Shown here: one piece after another, positions 20,991-31,857 of the stretch
Layout: each line of letters begins with the position of its first letter
How positions within the stretch are numbered: position 1 is the stretch's first letter
From: Populus alba
Lineage: Eukaryota > Streptophyta > Magnoliopsida > Malpighiales > Salicaceae
Length of the DNA: 64,000 nucleotides
Direction: 5' to 3'
Assembly: GCF_005239225.2 (NCBI RefSeq)
Contig: NC_133295.1
Location: 7,874,001 to 7,938,000, forward strand
Translations under genes and position numbers: made by a program
The notes under the pieces: generated by a model
The model's database searches: none
What the model was told of the DNA's origin: nothing
What the model saw: only the letters and a program-made list of their open reading frames with translations

Positions 20991-21908
20991 AATAGAATGC
21001 TATCTAATATCAATTATTCGCCTTGCATGATTTGTCTTCATAAATTCTTGTGTTGTGGCAGAGTTGCAGAAAACAGTGAACTGATGTGTTGTTTTTGTTG
21101 GCAGATTCTAATGTGTTTCCTTTTCCTTCCCTCAAGGGTGGGTTGCGCATTGCTAATTGAAGTGCTTCCTTTTTCTCCTTCGCACGGTTCCATTTAACAC
21201 GTTATGTGGTATGTTTACTTTATGGGCTGGAGGCTCTCAGCAAATCCCATAAATTATGAGGCACTTGTATTCTAGAGTCTAGACTACAAGGATTGAAACC
21301 GTTTATGTTGATTCAATGTTTGTATCTGCTTAAATGCCCATGGATTTGAATGCTAAGCTCCTATTTGCAGTCAATTCTCAAGACTGAAGTCTGTCATATA
21401 ACAACTCTCTTTTGAAATTACTATTTTCTGTATCTACTATGTAGTTGAAATTCTGATTTGTAGGCTTTCATGCTCACATCTCGAAATGTTATTTCGTTTC
21501 ACCTACTTGATAGGAATACCTGGTGACATTGTAACACTGATTGAGTAATGGGGAGGAAAGTTTGAAGAATGAAGGGCTTAAATATTAAAGTTTTAAAAAG
21601 GAAAAACCCTTGTATATTAAAGTTGTCTCTATTATTAACTCAAGCAAATTTAACCCTAGTGGAGTAGTAAAAACCTCAAGTAAATATGTGAACAAAAAAT
21701 TAAAGTCTGGTGCAATGATAAAGTTGATAACTTTAAATGTATTTTTTTTTCAATTGCAATATGTATCTAAGTGTTATTTCATAAAAAAAAAAAAAAAAAT
21801 TCTTTTTATTTTGCTAATATTTTTTTTTTTCAAGTCGTGTTCCTAAATGAAAATACCCTTTCAGATGGTGATGTTGGTGAGTCCGATCAAAAGATATTAG
21901 AGCCTTTG
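20991..21908. other. Intergenic sequence without recognised features
   Basis: No gene is supported. Homopolymer A (21782-21799) and T (21819-21831) tracts occur near the end, just before an old R-type LTR. Confidence 0.4.
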
Positions 21909-22894
21909 TGATATGATTTAGGCAATTTGAATTTTAACGTAAAATATGCAACTATTTAGTTTTACGGCTACAATTATAATTCTCAATCTTATCGTTGGAT
22001 TGAACTAAAAGTTTATGTGGAGTCTCCTGACATTTCCTATCCTATGTTAAAATTTGAGGTCAATCAGAGTTCAGGAAGGCATCGAAATATGGGTCACCAA
22101 AGACTGCATAAATTTTGTTATTTTTTCTTTTTGACTTGTGAACTTTCTATTTGACAAGAATCCTTTTCCTATTAGAAAATAACAACTTGTTTTAAGAATC
22201 TCTTACTACAAGGATTTTTTTTTGTTGCAATATAGTTTTTAAGTGGCAAGAATTCATAAATGTTTTAAAATCATTTTCTTACTAAGATTCTTTATTCATC
22301 CTAGTTACAACAGGAAAAGAAGACTTCAGAATTAATTTTACCTTCAGATCAGATTTCTTAGTCTATTTGGAATTTCTTAAGGGTGACAAATCTGATTTTA
22401 GCATATATAGGATAATAATTTTCAGTTTTTTTTTTTATATATATCTTTATCATTTTTTTTTTAGTTTTTGGGTTATTATTACTTATTTGGGTCAATTGTA
22501 AGTGGACGTCATATAAGTCCATCAAGATTTATTTTTAGTTTGGAGTCAATATAAATAAGTGCATAACCAGACATGTAAGGTTAGCAATTTTAAGATCAAT
22601 AAACTTTTTTTGCTGCACTTGTTATGTGTTGGTGGGATAATTTTCCTTTCCTGATTCTCTAAAGAACTGAAAACGACTTATCGAAGAACAATTGGCTTTG
22701 TGATGTCATTCTTATACTTCTCATTTGCGAATCAATATTTGTTGAGTGTGGGTTTTTTGTTTTCAATAGTGTTGGTGTCCAGATACAAGTTATCTTTGTG
22801 TCACACTCCTATCAAACCTAATTTACTTGGTTTTTCGGGAATTAATGTATTTACGTGTGGGTTGCTTGACCACGTGATCATGAGTTTTGCATCA
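21909..22894 (+). repeat. Old but complete R-family LTR (5' LTR)
   Basis: The LTR starts TGATATGATTTAGGC and ends GTTTTGCATCA, aligning throughout with the 936-bp R LTR: the GGTCAATCAGAGTTCAGGAAGG block, CAATAGTGTTGGTGTC and TGATCATGAG near the end. It is followed by a primer-site remnant and R-type leader, so it is a 5' LTR. Its divergence marks it as much older than the array at 56907-61363. Confidence 0.83.
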
Positions 22895-22896
22895 TT

Positions 22897-22908
22897 TGGT
22901 ATTAGAGC
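22897..22908 (+). promoter_or_regulatory. Primer binding site remnant, initiator-Met type
   Basis: TGGTATTAGAGC differs by one base from the consensus TGGTATCAGAGC and follows the LTR end by two bases. Confidence 0.8.
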
Positions 22909-23964
22909 TTAGCTCTATTAATCAGGTTATATCCTTCTGAAATTTTCATTTCTGTTGTTTCCACAAAAATTCCTTAGTGTCCAATTTCTTCTTCTCCTTG
23001 AATTCGTGGCTTATAAAAAAAAAAATTGTTATTTCATTTTGTTACTATCCAAAATATATCAGTAGCATAAAACAAAAAATAGAAAAGAAAAAAAATGTTC
23101 AAAAAGATGTTTATTGGTTTCTGCCACATAAAACTAAGCAAGGGAAAATTAGATCAAATCAACTCGAAATTAGCTTAAAGTTGATACACTGATTACTGGG
23201 GTCCTTATCACACTACATATTAATTTAGGGATCAATTAATTGTATATCATTTGCTTTGGTTTTCAATTTTGGGTCTCAACAAGTCTAATTCATAACATTT
23301 TTGCATCAGTATATGAAACCTCATCGTAAATTGCTCAAATTTTATATTCTGTCTATTTGGGTTGAAATCACACTATAACTGAAAGTTTAGCTCAATTGGA
23401 TATCATTTACTTTAGGTTTCAAATTCGGACTTAACTCGTCGTAATTGAGTATGTTTTGTGTCAACTTGAAATCCGTTTTCTTTCTGTTGTTTTTGTTTCT
23501 TGTAGTGTACTTTCAACATATCCATATAGGTGTTGTTTCATCTTTTTGCATATTTCATTTATGTTTTTATTCAAGTCTTCAGTTTTGTTTATATTTTAGA
23601 TAGATTCGCTTGCTACTCGTGAGACTATCATCACAGTTTTATTTTGCTTGTTTTCTATTTACTCGAGAGGTGTGAGCGTATGAAGATATTAAGCGTGTTT
23701 AAGCGAAACATGAGCAATGCGAGGAGTTTTTACCACTAAACAATTTTTGTATGTACTATCATGCTAGATCAAAACAACACACCACCCCCTTCCAATGTCT
23801 ACTTAAGTTCCAAATGCAAGCCATAACGAAGATAATAGAAAGAATGAATTTCGTGATGGGGGAACGTGTGTGACAGACTTGAGAAGGTGGGAAAACATGG
23901 TAACGTGGCTGGAACATGTACCCAAGACGCAAGAAAAGTTGGGGCTAAACCAAAATCAAGCAAC
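22909..23964 (+). other. R-element leader and gag-start remnant
   Basis: The leader has two diverged copies of the repeat also seen at 51267-51730 (TATTCTGTCTATTTGGGTTGA with TTTGCTTTGGTTTTCAATT-like blocks). From about 23770 the plus strand gives a gag-like start (LDQNNTPPPSN, later GNVAGTC, DARKVGAKPKSSNE) with stops. The young R copies lack this gag and carry an IQ-motif ORF instead, so this may be a trace of the autonomous form. Confidence 0.55.
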
Positions 23965-24019
23965 GAAAACCCCTAACCAATTTCCAAAAAGTTAAGTAAA
24001 TCAAGTTTGATAGGATTGT
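23965..24019 (-). repeat. R-type LTR, left half of copy split by CRM-like element
   Basis: AATTTCCAAAAAGTTAAG...TTTGATAGGATTGT matches the start region of the minus-oriented R LTR at 38463. It continues at 30387 on the other side of the inserted element; ATTGT is duplicated at both sides. Confidence 0.7.
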
Positions 24020-24962
24020 TGATGTGCCGTGAATGATTTGAAAATCAGCAACAATGATTCTAACGAAAATGGATGAAGGATGGGTCTGGTTGTGTTGTCT
24101 TTCTTTTGGTATTTAGGCTGGATTGTAGTGATTTAAGGTAAATAAGATGGAGGATAGATTAGAATGATACTTTGATAAGTTGATCTGGACGCCACAAAGA
24201 TCAATCTAGGATTTCGACGCCACACTCTTTGTGATTGAAGAGTGATAAGTCAGGTAGGGTTCTTCACAAAACGAATTTGGAAGAACAACTCTTAATTCTC
24301 TGAATTAAGTTTTCAAATCTTGGCCAAAAGTGTTTATTTCATATTCTGATACATATTTATCTTTGGAACATCCCTCCAAAGTTAGGTGAATTCAACATGA
24401 CAGAAGTCAAGCCTAAAAACTAGACTTTTAATAAAGCAAGTAGACAAATTTAACTAACACACGTTTTTTTTTTACATTTCTAAAACATATGCAGACGAAA
24501 TTTAAAACAGCCATAACTTTTGACACAAAAGTCCAATGCAATCATGGTTGGACAATATAGAAAGATCACGTTCTGAACTTGAATTTTACCTACATAAATC
24601 TTGTTTTCACATGCATTGGATGACTTCAAATTCGGGTTCAAATCCATCTACTGTTCTGACCGTAAACAACATCAATTCCTTCACTTGCATTATCAATCCA
24701 AATACAAGTAGCCCAGCATGAAAAGAACCATTAAGGGCTTTTCCCATCTCCAAGTTCCAATTGTAGGTAAATAAGCACCCTTGAACCAATTTCAAACTGA
24801 TTGCTAATTTTTAACTCCGACGCAGCTTCAATCATTGCAATTTGATTCGTCAAGGCCCGTTGTAGTTGTTTCGCTCTCGCTCTTGTCATTGGACCATCTG
24901 AATCCTCTTGCATATTAGATTCAGCATTACGAGATGGATTATAATTCCCATGATGCACATCA
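24020..24962 (-). repeat. 3' LTR of CRM-like copy B
   Basis: On the minus strand it starts TGATGTGCATCATGGG at 24962 and ends CACGGCACATCA at 24020. Its first 230 bp or so also encode the polyprotein C-terminus. It is preceded on the minus strand by CCCGGGGCTGA, the likely polypurine tract (24963-24973). Confidence 0.92.
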
Positions 24963-27900
24963 TCAGCCCCGGGTTGATAATGATTTGTCCTCAAATCATA
25001 ATCGTCATCCAAGTACGGAGATAAGTCTTTCACATTAAAAGTAGCTGATACGTTGTAATCACCAGGAAGATCTACCTTATACGCATTGTCATTCACCTTC
25101 TCTATAATACGAAATGGACCGTCAGCTCTTGGCATCAACTTGGACTTACGTTTGCTTGGAAATCTGCCCTTGCTAATATGAATCCAAACAAGATCTCCAG
25201 GTTCAAACCTGACCATCCTTCACCCCTTGTTAGCTTGTTTAACATACTTTGTTGTTTTCTCCTCAATATGTAGTCGAACCTGCTCATGTAGTTTCTTCAT
25301 CAATTATGCCTTTCTAATTCCATCCATAGATGTCCTCTCATCAATTGGAATATGAACAAGATCAATAGGAACACAAGGATTAAAGCCATACACAACCTCA
25401 AATGGTGAAAATTTTGTAGCCCCATGCACACTACGATTATATGCAAACTCCACAATCAGCAAACAAGTATCCGAACTCTTCAAATTCTTATGTATAACAG
25501 CTCGTAACAAAGAAGATAAAGTTCGGTTTACTACCTCAGTTTGTCCATCAGTTTGTGGATGACATGCCGTACTGAAAAGTAACTTTGTTCCAAGTTTCCT
25601 CCAAAGAGTCTTCCAAAAGTGGCTTAAGAACTTTGTATCACGATCAGAGACAATGCTTTTAGGAATTCCATGCAAACGAACAATCTCTTGAAAGAACAAA
25701 TCAACAACATGTATTGCATTGTCAGTTTTCGTACAAGGAATGAAATGAGACATTTTGGAGAATCGATCAACCACCACCATTATTGAATCCTTCCCACGTT
25801 GTGTTCTTGGTAGTCCAAGTACAAAGTCCATGCTAATGTCCATCCATGGTTGCTCTGGAATAGGCAGTGGCATATATAGTCCATACGCATTCTCTTTACC
25901 TTTAGCTCTCTTGCAAATAGCACATCTTTCAATCACCTTGTGTACATCCCGTAACATACTAGGCCAAAAAAAATGTTCTTTCAGCAGCTCATAAGTCTTC
26001 TTCTCCCCAAAATGACCACTAAGACCACCACTATGAGCCTCTCGCACAAGCAACTCCCGTAACGAACCTGAAGGAATACACATTCTGCCCATTTTGAACA
26101 AGTAACCTTCATGCATAAAGAACCCATCACAAGCTCCCTTTGCACATTCGGCAACCACATTAGAAAAGTAGGAATCATTGGCATACTGATCCTTCACCTG
26201 TTCAAAACCCATCAGCCTTGCATTCAACATAGAGATCAGTGCATACCTCCTAGAAAGAGCATCATCAACCATATTAACTTGCCCTTTCTTGTACTTTATG
26301 ACATAAGGAAATGACTCCATGAACTTCACCCATTTAGCATGTCTTCGATTCAACTTGTTTTGCCCCTTAAGATACTTCAAGGCTTCATGATCAGTATGTA
26401 TAACAAATTCTTTAGGCAACAAGTAGTGCTGCCATACCTCCAGAGCTCGAATCAAATCATAGAACTCCTTGTCGTAAATAGAGTAGTTCAAACGCGCTCC
26501 ATTTAACTTTTCACTAAAGAATGCAATCGGTCTTTTTTCTTGCATCAAAACAACACCAATTCCAACCCCGGAAGCATCGCACTCTATTTCGAATGTTTTA
26601 GCAAAGTCTGGAAGTGATAAAACTGGAGCAGTACACAACTTTTCCTTAATTATCTCAAAAGCTTTCTGCGCATCTTCACTCCATCTAAACTCCTTCCCTT
26701 TTTTCAAGCATTCTGTCATAGGAGCAACAATAGAGCTGAAGTCTTTCACAAATCGCCTGTAGAAAGAAGCTAAACCATGGAAACTCCTCACATCAGTGAT
26801 ACTAGCAGGTTTTGGCCAGTCTCGAATTGCCTCAATTTTCTCCTCATCAACTCTAACTCCCCTGCTAGAGATAATATATCCAAGAAACACGACACTTTCT
26901 TTACAGAAGTAACACTTTGTGAGTTTCCCATACAACTTAGAATCTTGCAAAGTCTCAAACACAACTCTAAGATGCTTCACATGATCGTCAAAGGTCTTGC
27001 TATACACCAGGATGTCATCAAAATATACCACAACAAACAGCCCAATATACTTCCTCAAAACATGATTCATAAGCCTCATAAATGTACTAGGCGCATTAGA
27101 TAACCCAAATGGCATTACCATCCATTCATATAACCCCTGTTTAGTTTTAAATGTTGTTTTCCATTCATCTCCCTCTTTCATTCTAATTTGGTGATAGCCA
27201 CTCATCAAATCGACTTTAGAAAACAATGCAGCACCATGCAACTCATCAAGCAAATCATCAAGTCTGGGTATAGGAAATCGATACTTAACTGTTATTTTGT
27301 TGATAGCGCGGTTGTCCATGCACATCCTCATGGTACCATCTTTCTTCGGTACAAGCAAAGTAGGTACGGAACATGGACTAAGTGATTCTCGCACATAGCC
27401 CTTCTCTAAGAGCTCACCAACCTGCCTTTGAATCTCTTTCGCTTCCTCTGGATTACATCTGTATGCTGGTCTATTAGGAAGTGAAGCTCCCAGCACCAAA
27501 TCAATTTGATGCTCAATACCACGAATAGGTGGTAATCCTTTAGGTAATTCATCTGGAAAAACATCTTTAAATTCTTCAAGTAATTCCTTAATCTGTCTTG
27601 GTAAGTCCAATCCTTCTACTTGTAGTAGTTGCTTTGCCCAGACCATGAAAACAATCCCTGTTGTGGCTAATGCTTGTTTAATGTCTCCTTTTTTGGCTAA
27701 CAACAGCCCCTTTCGTGATGTCACCTCCTTTTGTTGGCTTCGTAACTTATCCTCTCTAACTTGTTGAGAACTCAGTGGTAACAAGTTCACCTTTTTTCCA
27801 TTCAGCATAAAAGAATAAGTGTTCTTCCGTCTATTGTAGGTCACATCCTTATCAAACTGCCATGGACGACCCAGCAACAAATGGCTAGCTGACATTGGTG

Positions 27901-29353
27901 CAACGTCACATAAAACCTCGTCGTGATAGGTTTTAATGGAAAAAGGTACACGAACTTGCTTTGTCACCCGAATCTCCCCATTCTCATTCAGCCATCGCAA
28001 ACTATAGGGTCTGGGATGTGGAAGGGTATTTAAACCCAATTTCTCCACCAAGGTAGTTGACGCAACATTAGTGCAACTTCCATTATCAATGATCATCCCG
28101 CACACCTTATCTCGAATCTGACATCGAGTATGAAAGATGTTCTCGCATTGCTCATCGCTAACGTCAATTTGTGCATTTAGAACTCGTTGAACAACTAACA
28201 AATCTCCCTTCACTGGTTCGAAATCCTCTTCTTGTTCAGCCACTTGTACCTCATCTTCGTCTTCAGTTTCAACCTCATCTCCACTGATTAGCTCTCCATG
28301 ATCCCCATGCAAAATCATCACCCTTTTATTTGGACATTCCGAAGCAATATGCCCATATCCCAAGCACTTGAAGATGTCCCGAGACCTCCTAGGGTGTTGA
28401 GGTTCTGTCACCTTCTCCTTTCCCTTCAAAGAATCAGAACTGGTATTCCCTTTGCTAAACTCCACCTTCTCATCTCGTTTAGGTGTGCTCCATGTTCGTG
28501 TAGGCGTAGAAACAGCCCTTGTCGCGCTTGACGTAGTTACACTAGTTCGGACACCTCCTCGTCTCTGCTGCCTCTCTACTTAAGTTGCAAGCTTTATAAC
28601 TTCCTCAAGGAAGATGTACGGTTGTAACTCAACAACATTAGCTATATCCTTCCTCAACCCTCCAAGAAATCTAGCTATTGTTTGCTCTTGAGGTTCCATC
28701 AATTCACATCGAATCAGCAGCAGTTCAAACTCTTTCACATACTCTTCCACAGTCAAAGATCCCTGTCGCAAAGTCTGAAGTCTGATGTATAGCTCCTGTT
28801 TATAGTAATCAGGAACAAATCTCTTCTTCATCACTCTTTTCATAGTTGTCCATGTTGTAATCTCCTCCTCTCCATCCCTTCTCCTCCGAATCTTTACGTT
28901 TTCCCACCATAAAAGAGCATAATTTGTAAACTCAAGTGCTGCCACCTTGCACTTCCTTTCTTCATAATATTCATACCATTCAAACACCTTTTGAACCTTT
29001 TGAATCCACTCCAAGTATTCCTCAGGTGAACTACTTCCTCTAAACGGTGGAATCTTAAGTTTGAGACCATTAGGAGGATTATAATTCTGCCTTCTTGGTC
29101 TGACCCTATCATCAGCCTCATCATCCCCATTTAGATCTTCGTCAGCTTCTATAATATCATTTCGTGGCACCCTAAGTGCTTGCCTCGGTTGGGGTTGCAA
29201 ATTATTTCTTTGCATCCTTTGCATAAGGGTATTCAACTGTTCACGAATTCCAGTCATCTCATCCCGAATCTCAGCATGAGATCGTTGTAAGCCCATGACC
29301 TGTGCCTGTTCCAAACTTAACCCTCTTGGCAAATCTTCTTTATCTCCAGCCAT
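24731..29353 (-). pseudogene. CRM-like gag-pol polyprotein of copy B, three nonsense codons
   Basis: The ATG at 29351-29353 begins MAGDKEDLPRG. In order: a gag capsid region with LLWWENVKIRRRR and KRFVPDYYKQELYIRL (to about 28600); a CCHC knuckle near 28345 that has lost its first Cys ([14 protein letters not shown]); protease with DNG (IIDNGSC, near 28085); RT with [12 protein letters not shown] (near 27020); RNase H with [18 protein letters not shown]; integrase HHCC (CAICKR near 25925) and core Asp/Asp/Glu in ISMDF, VSDRD and QTEVVN; then the RFEPGDLVWIHISKGRFPSK tail. Stops are near 28578, 25304 and 25218. No chromodomain is seen; the last 75 or so codons lie inside the 3' LTR, a feature described for the CRM clade. 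The 1053-codon central frame is the longest in the window. Confidence 0.9.
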
Positions 29354-29433
29354 AGTTAAGTCTGTCAACCTCAATTCCAGCAAACCTTTCTTGTTGTTGT
29401 TGTTTTTGGCTCCTGTCTTAGATCGCAACTGAT

Positions 29434-29445
29434 GCTCTGATACCA
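29434..29445 (-). promoter_or_regulatory. Primer binding site of copy B, initiator-Met type
   Basis: TGGTATCAGAGC on the minus strand, two bases inside the 5' LTR, is a perfect match to the initiator tRNA-Met 3' end. Confidence 0.92.
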
Positions 29446-29447
29446 GA

Positions 29448-30386
29448 TGATGTGCCGTGAATGATTTGAAAATCAGCAACAATGATTCTAACGAAAATGG
29501 ATGAAGGATGGGTCTGGTTGTGTTGTCTTTCTTTTGGTATTTAGGCTGGATTGTAGTGATTTAAGGTAAATAAGATGGAGGATAGACTAGAATGATACTT
29601 TGATAAGTTGATCTGGACGCCACAAAGATCAATCTAGGATTTCGACGCCACACTCTTTGTGATTGAAGAGTGATAAGTCAGGTAGGGTTCACAAAACGAA
29701 TTTGGAAGAACAACTCTTAATTCTCTGAATTAAGTTTTCAAATCTTGGCCAAAAGTGTTTATTTCATATTCTGATACATATTTATCTTTGGAACATCCCT
29801 CCAAAGTTAGGTGAATTCAACATGACAGAAGTCAAGCCTAAAAACTAGACTTTTAATAAAGCAAGTAGACAAATTTAACTAACACACGTTTTTTTTTACA
29901 TTTCTAAAACATATGCAGACGAAATTTAAAACAGCCATAACTTTTGACACGAAAGTCCAATGCAATCATCGTTGGACAATATAGAAAGATCACGTTCTGA
30001 ACTTGAATTTTACCTACATAAATCTTGTTTTCACATGCATTGGATGACTTCAAATTCGGGTTCAAATCCATCTACTGTTCTGACCGTAAACAGCATCAAT
30101 TCCTTCACTTGCATTATCAATCCAAATACAAGTAGCCCAGCATGAAAAGAACCATTAAGGGCTTTTCCCATCTCCAAGTTCCAATTGTAGGCAAATAAGC
30201 ACCCTTGAACCAATTTCAAACTTATTGCTAATTTTTAACTCCGACGCAGCTTCAATCATTGCAATTTGATTCGTTAAGGCCCGTTGTAGTTGTTTCGCTC
30301 TCGCTCTTGTCATTGGACCATCTGAATCCTCTTGCATATTAGATTCAGCTTTACGAGATGGATTATAATTCTCATGATGCACATCA
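29448..30386 (-). repeat. 5' LTR of CRM-like copy B
   Basis: Same sequence as the 3' LTR with a few differences, for example GGTTCACAAAACG here against GGTTCTTCACAAAACG in the 3' copy. It ends next to the primer site. Confidence 0.92.
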
Positions 30387-30560
30387 ATTGTGATACAAAA
30401 ATAACTTGTATTTAGGTATCAATACTATTGAAAATGAAAAACCTCCATCCAATAAATATTGATTTCGTGGACGGGAAGTATAAATAAGACGCTACAAAAT
30501 TAATTGTTCTTTAATAAGTTGTTTTCGGTGTAGAGCATATCACTTTGTGGTCATGTCCGG
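30387..30560 (-). repeat. R-type LTR, right half of copy split by CRM-like element
   Basis: GATACAAAAATAACTTGTATT...CAATACTATTG continues the LTR interrupted at 24019 and matches 38553-38700. Homology fades near 30560. Confidence 0.7.
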
Positions 30561-31268
30561 ACTTCCGATATAATTATTACTGTGATTATGAAAGATTGAT
30601 GGAGGAAAAGAGTTGTCAGTGAAGTTCATGCATGATCCCTGCAGATGACCATTGCGGGAAAAAAGAGATTGGTAGTCCAAGATGGGGGTGCAGAGCCATT
30701 ATTGCTAGACCATCCCTAAACTAACGACTGATAAATGATAGGCTCTCTGGTCCGGATGAATATCAAGCTCTCCGTACGGTCTCTGATTTGAATTGAGTTC
30801 CTTGTGATGGCTCCCTTCCTGCACGTGAGCTTATAAATTAAGAGCATCAATGAGCGTCATTGAAGAGCATTACAACTCATGGCAGCTGGGCAAGACAACA
30901 TGTACCTTTTCCATTTCTGGGTTGGTTAATTTGGTCCATAAAAGTTAGGTGTGGAGTGGGAATAAGGAGTTGTTACCACCAATATTGCATAGATAAGAGC
31001 CTTTTTTTAACAAATAATTAACTAAGAGCATAAAAGCATTATTCCTGCTACAATCATGCACAGTGCAGACAGCAATAAAAATATTAAGAAAAATTATGCA
31101 CTAGTAGGCGTGTTTGGTTTCATATATAAAAATAAATCACCGTTAACAGTAAGCGCAGATGTGAGCATTTAAAACAGTATCTAAAAAGTCCATTTGAAAT
31201 GTGAGATCATGAATTAATTGGGTTGACAATCGTGGGCTATTTGTACTTTTGTATTGTGTTTAAAGGAT

Positions 31269-31331
<63 letters not shown>
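31269..31331. repeat. ATT microsatellite
   Basis: About 21 uninterrupted TTA/ATT units. Confidence 0.95.
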
Positions 31332-31332
<1 letters not shown>

Positions 31333-31826
31333 GGGGTGTTTGGGATTACAGTTGAATGAGTTTTTAAAAGTCTTTGAATTTTTTTAGCTCCAATTTAATC
31401 TTTTTTTTATGTTTTTGAATCATGTTGATGTGCTGGTGTCAAAAATATATTTTAAAAAATAATTAAAAAATATTATTTTAATACATTTCCAAGCGAAAAT
31501 CATTTTGTAAAACAACATCAACCATACTCTTAAACATGCACTAGTCTTAATTTCAACTTTATATTAGTGAAAAGTACGTAATTGTGTTAAAATATCATCT
31601 ATAAATCAACAAAATCATAAGTCTTAAACATTGAAAAAAACATAAAGTTGAAATTTAAGACTAGGTACATGTTTAAGAATATGATAGATGTTGCTTTTCA
31701 ACATTGAAAAAAATAAATAATAGTAAATGTCACAATAAAATAACAAAAAAAAAAAGTGTTTTGCATAGAAAAATATATGTCAAATTTGTATGTCATGTAG
31801 CATATTGAATTATTGCACATGACATT

Positions 31827-31830
<4 letters not shown>

Positions 31831-31857
<27 letters not shown>
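31831..31857. repeat. AT microsatellite
   Basis: About 13 AT units. Confidence 0.95.

Larger units (their letters stand above)
24020..30386 (-). mobile_element. Complete CRM-like LTR retrotransposon copy B (target duplication ATTGT)
   Basis: LTRs of 943 bp (24020-24962, 3') and 939 bp (29448-30386, 5') bound a gag-pol region on the minus strand. The 5 bp ATTGT flank both ends (24015-24019 and 30387-30391), a perfect target-site duplication. The primer site is initiator-Met. Gag-pol has only three nonsense codons and no evident frameshift, and the LTRs differ by a few bases, so insertion was recent. The insertion split an older R-type LTR. Confidence 0.93.

Noticed and set aside
29434..29445. 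tRNA-like sequence
   Set aside because: Only the 12-base primer complement is present; no tRNA cloverleaf is found here or at the other primer sites.
31100..31500. Possible MITE suggested by GTGTTTGG motifs
   Set aside because: No matching terminal inverted repeats or target duplication could be confirmed by eye.
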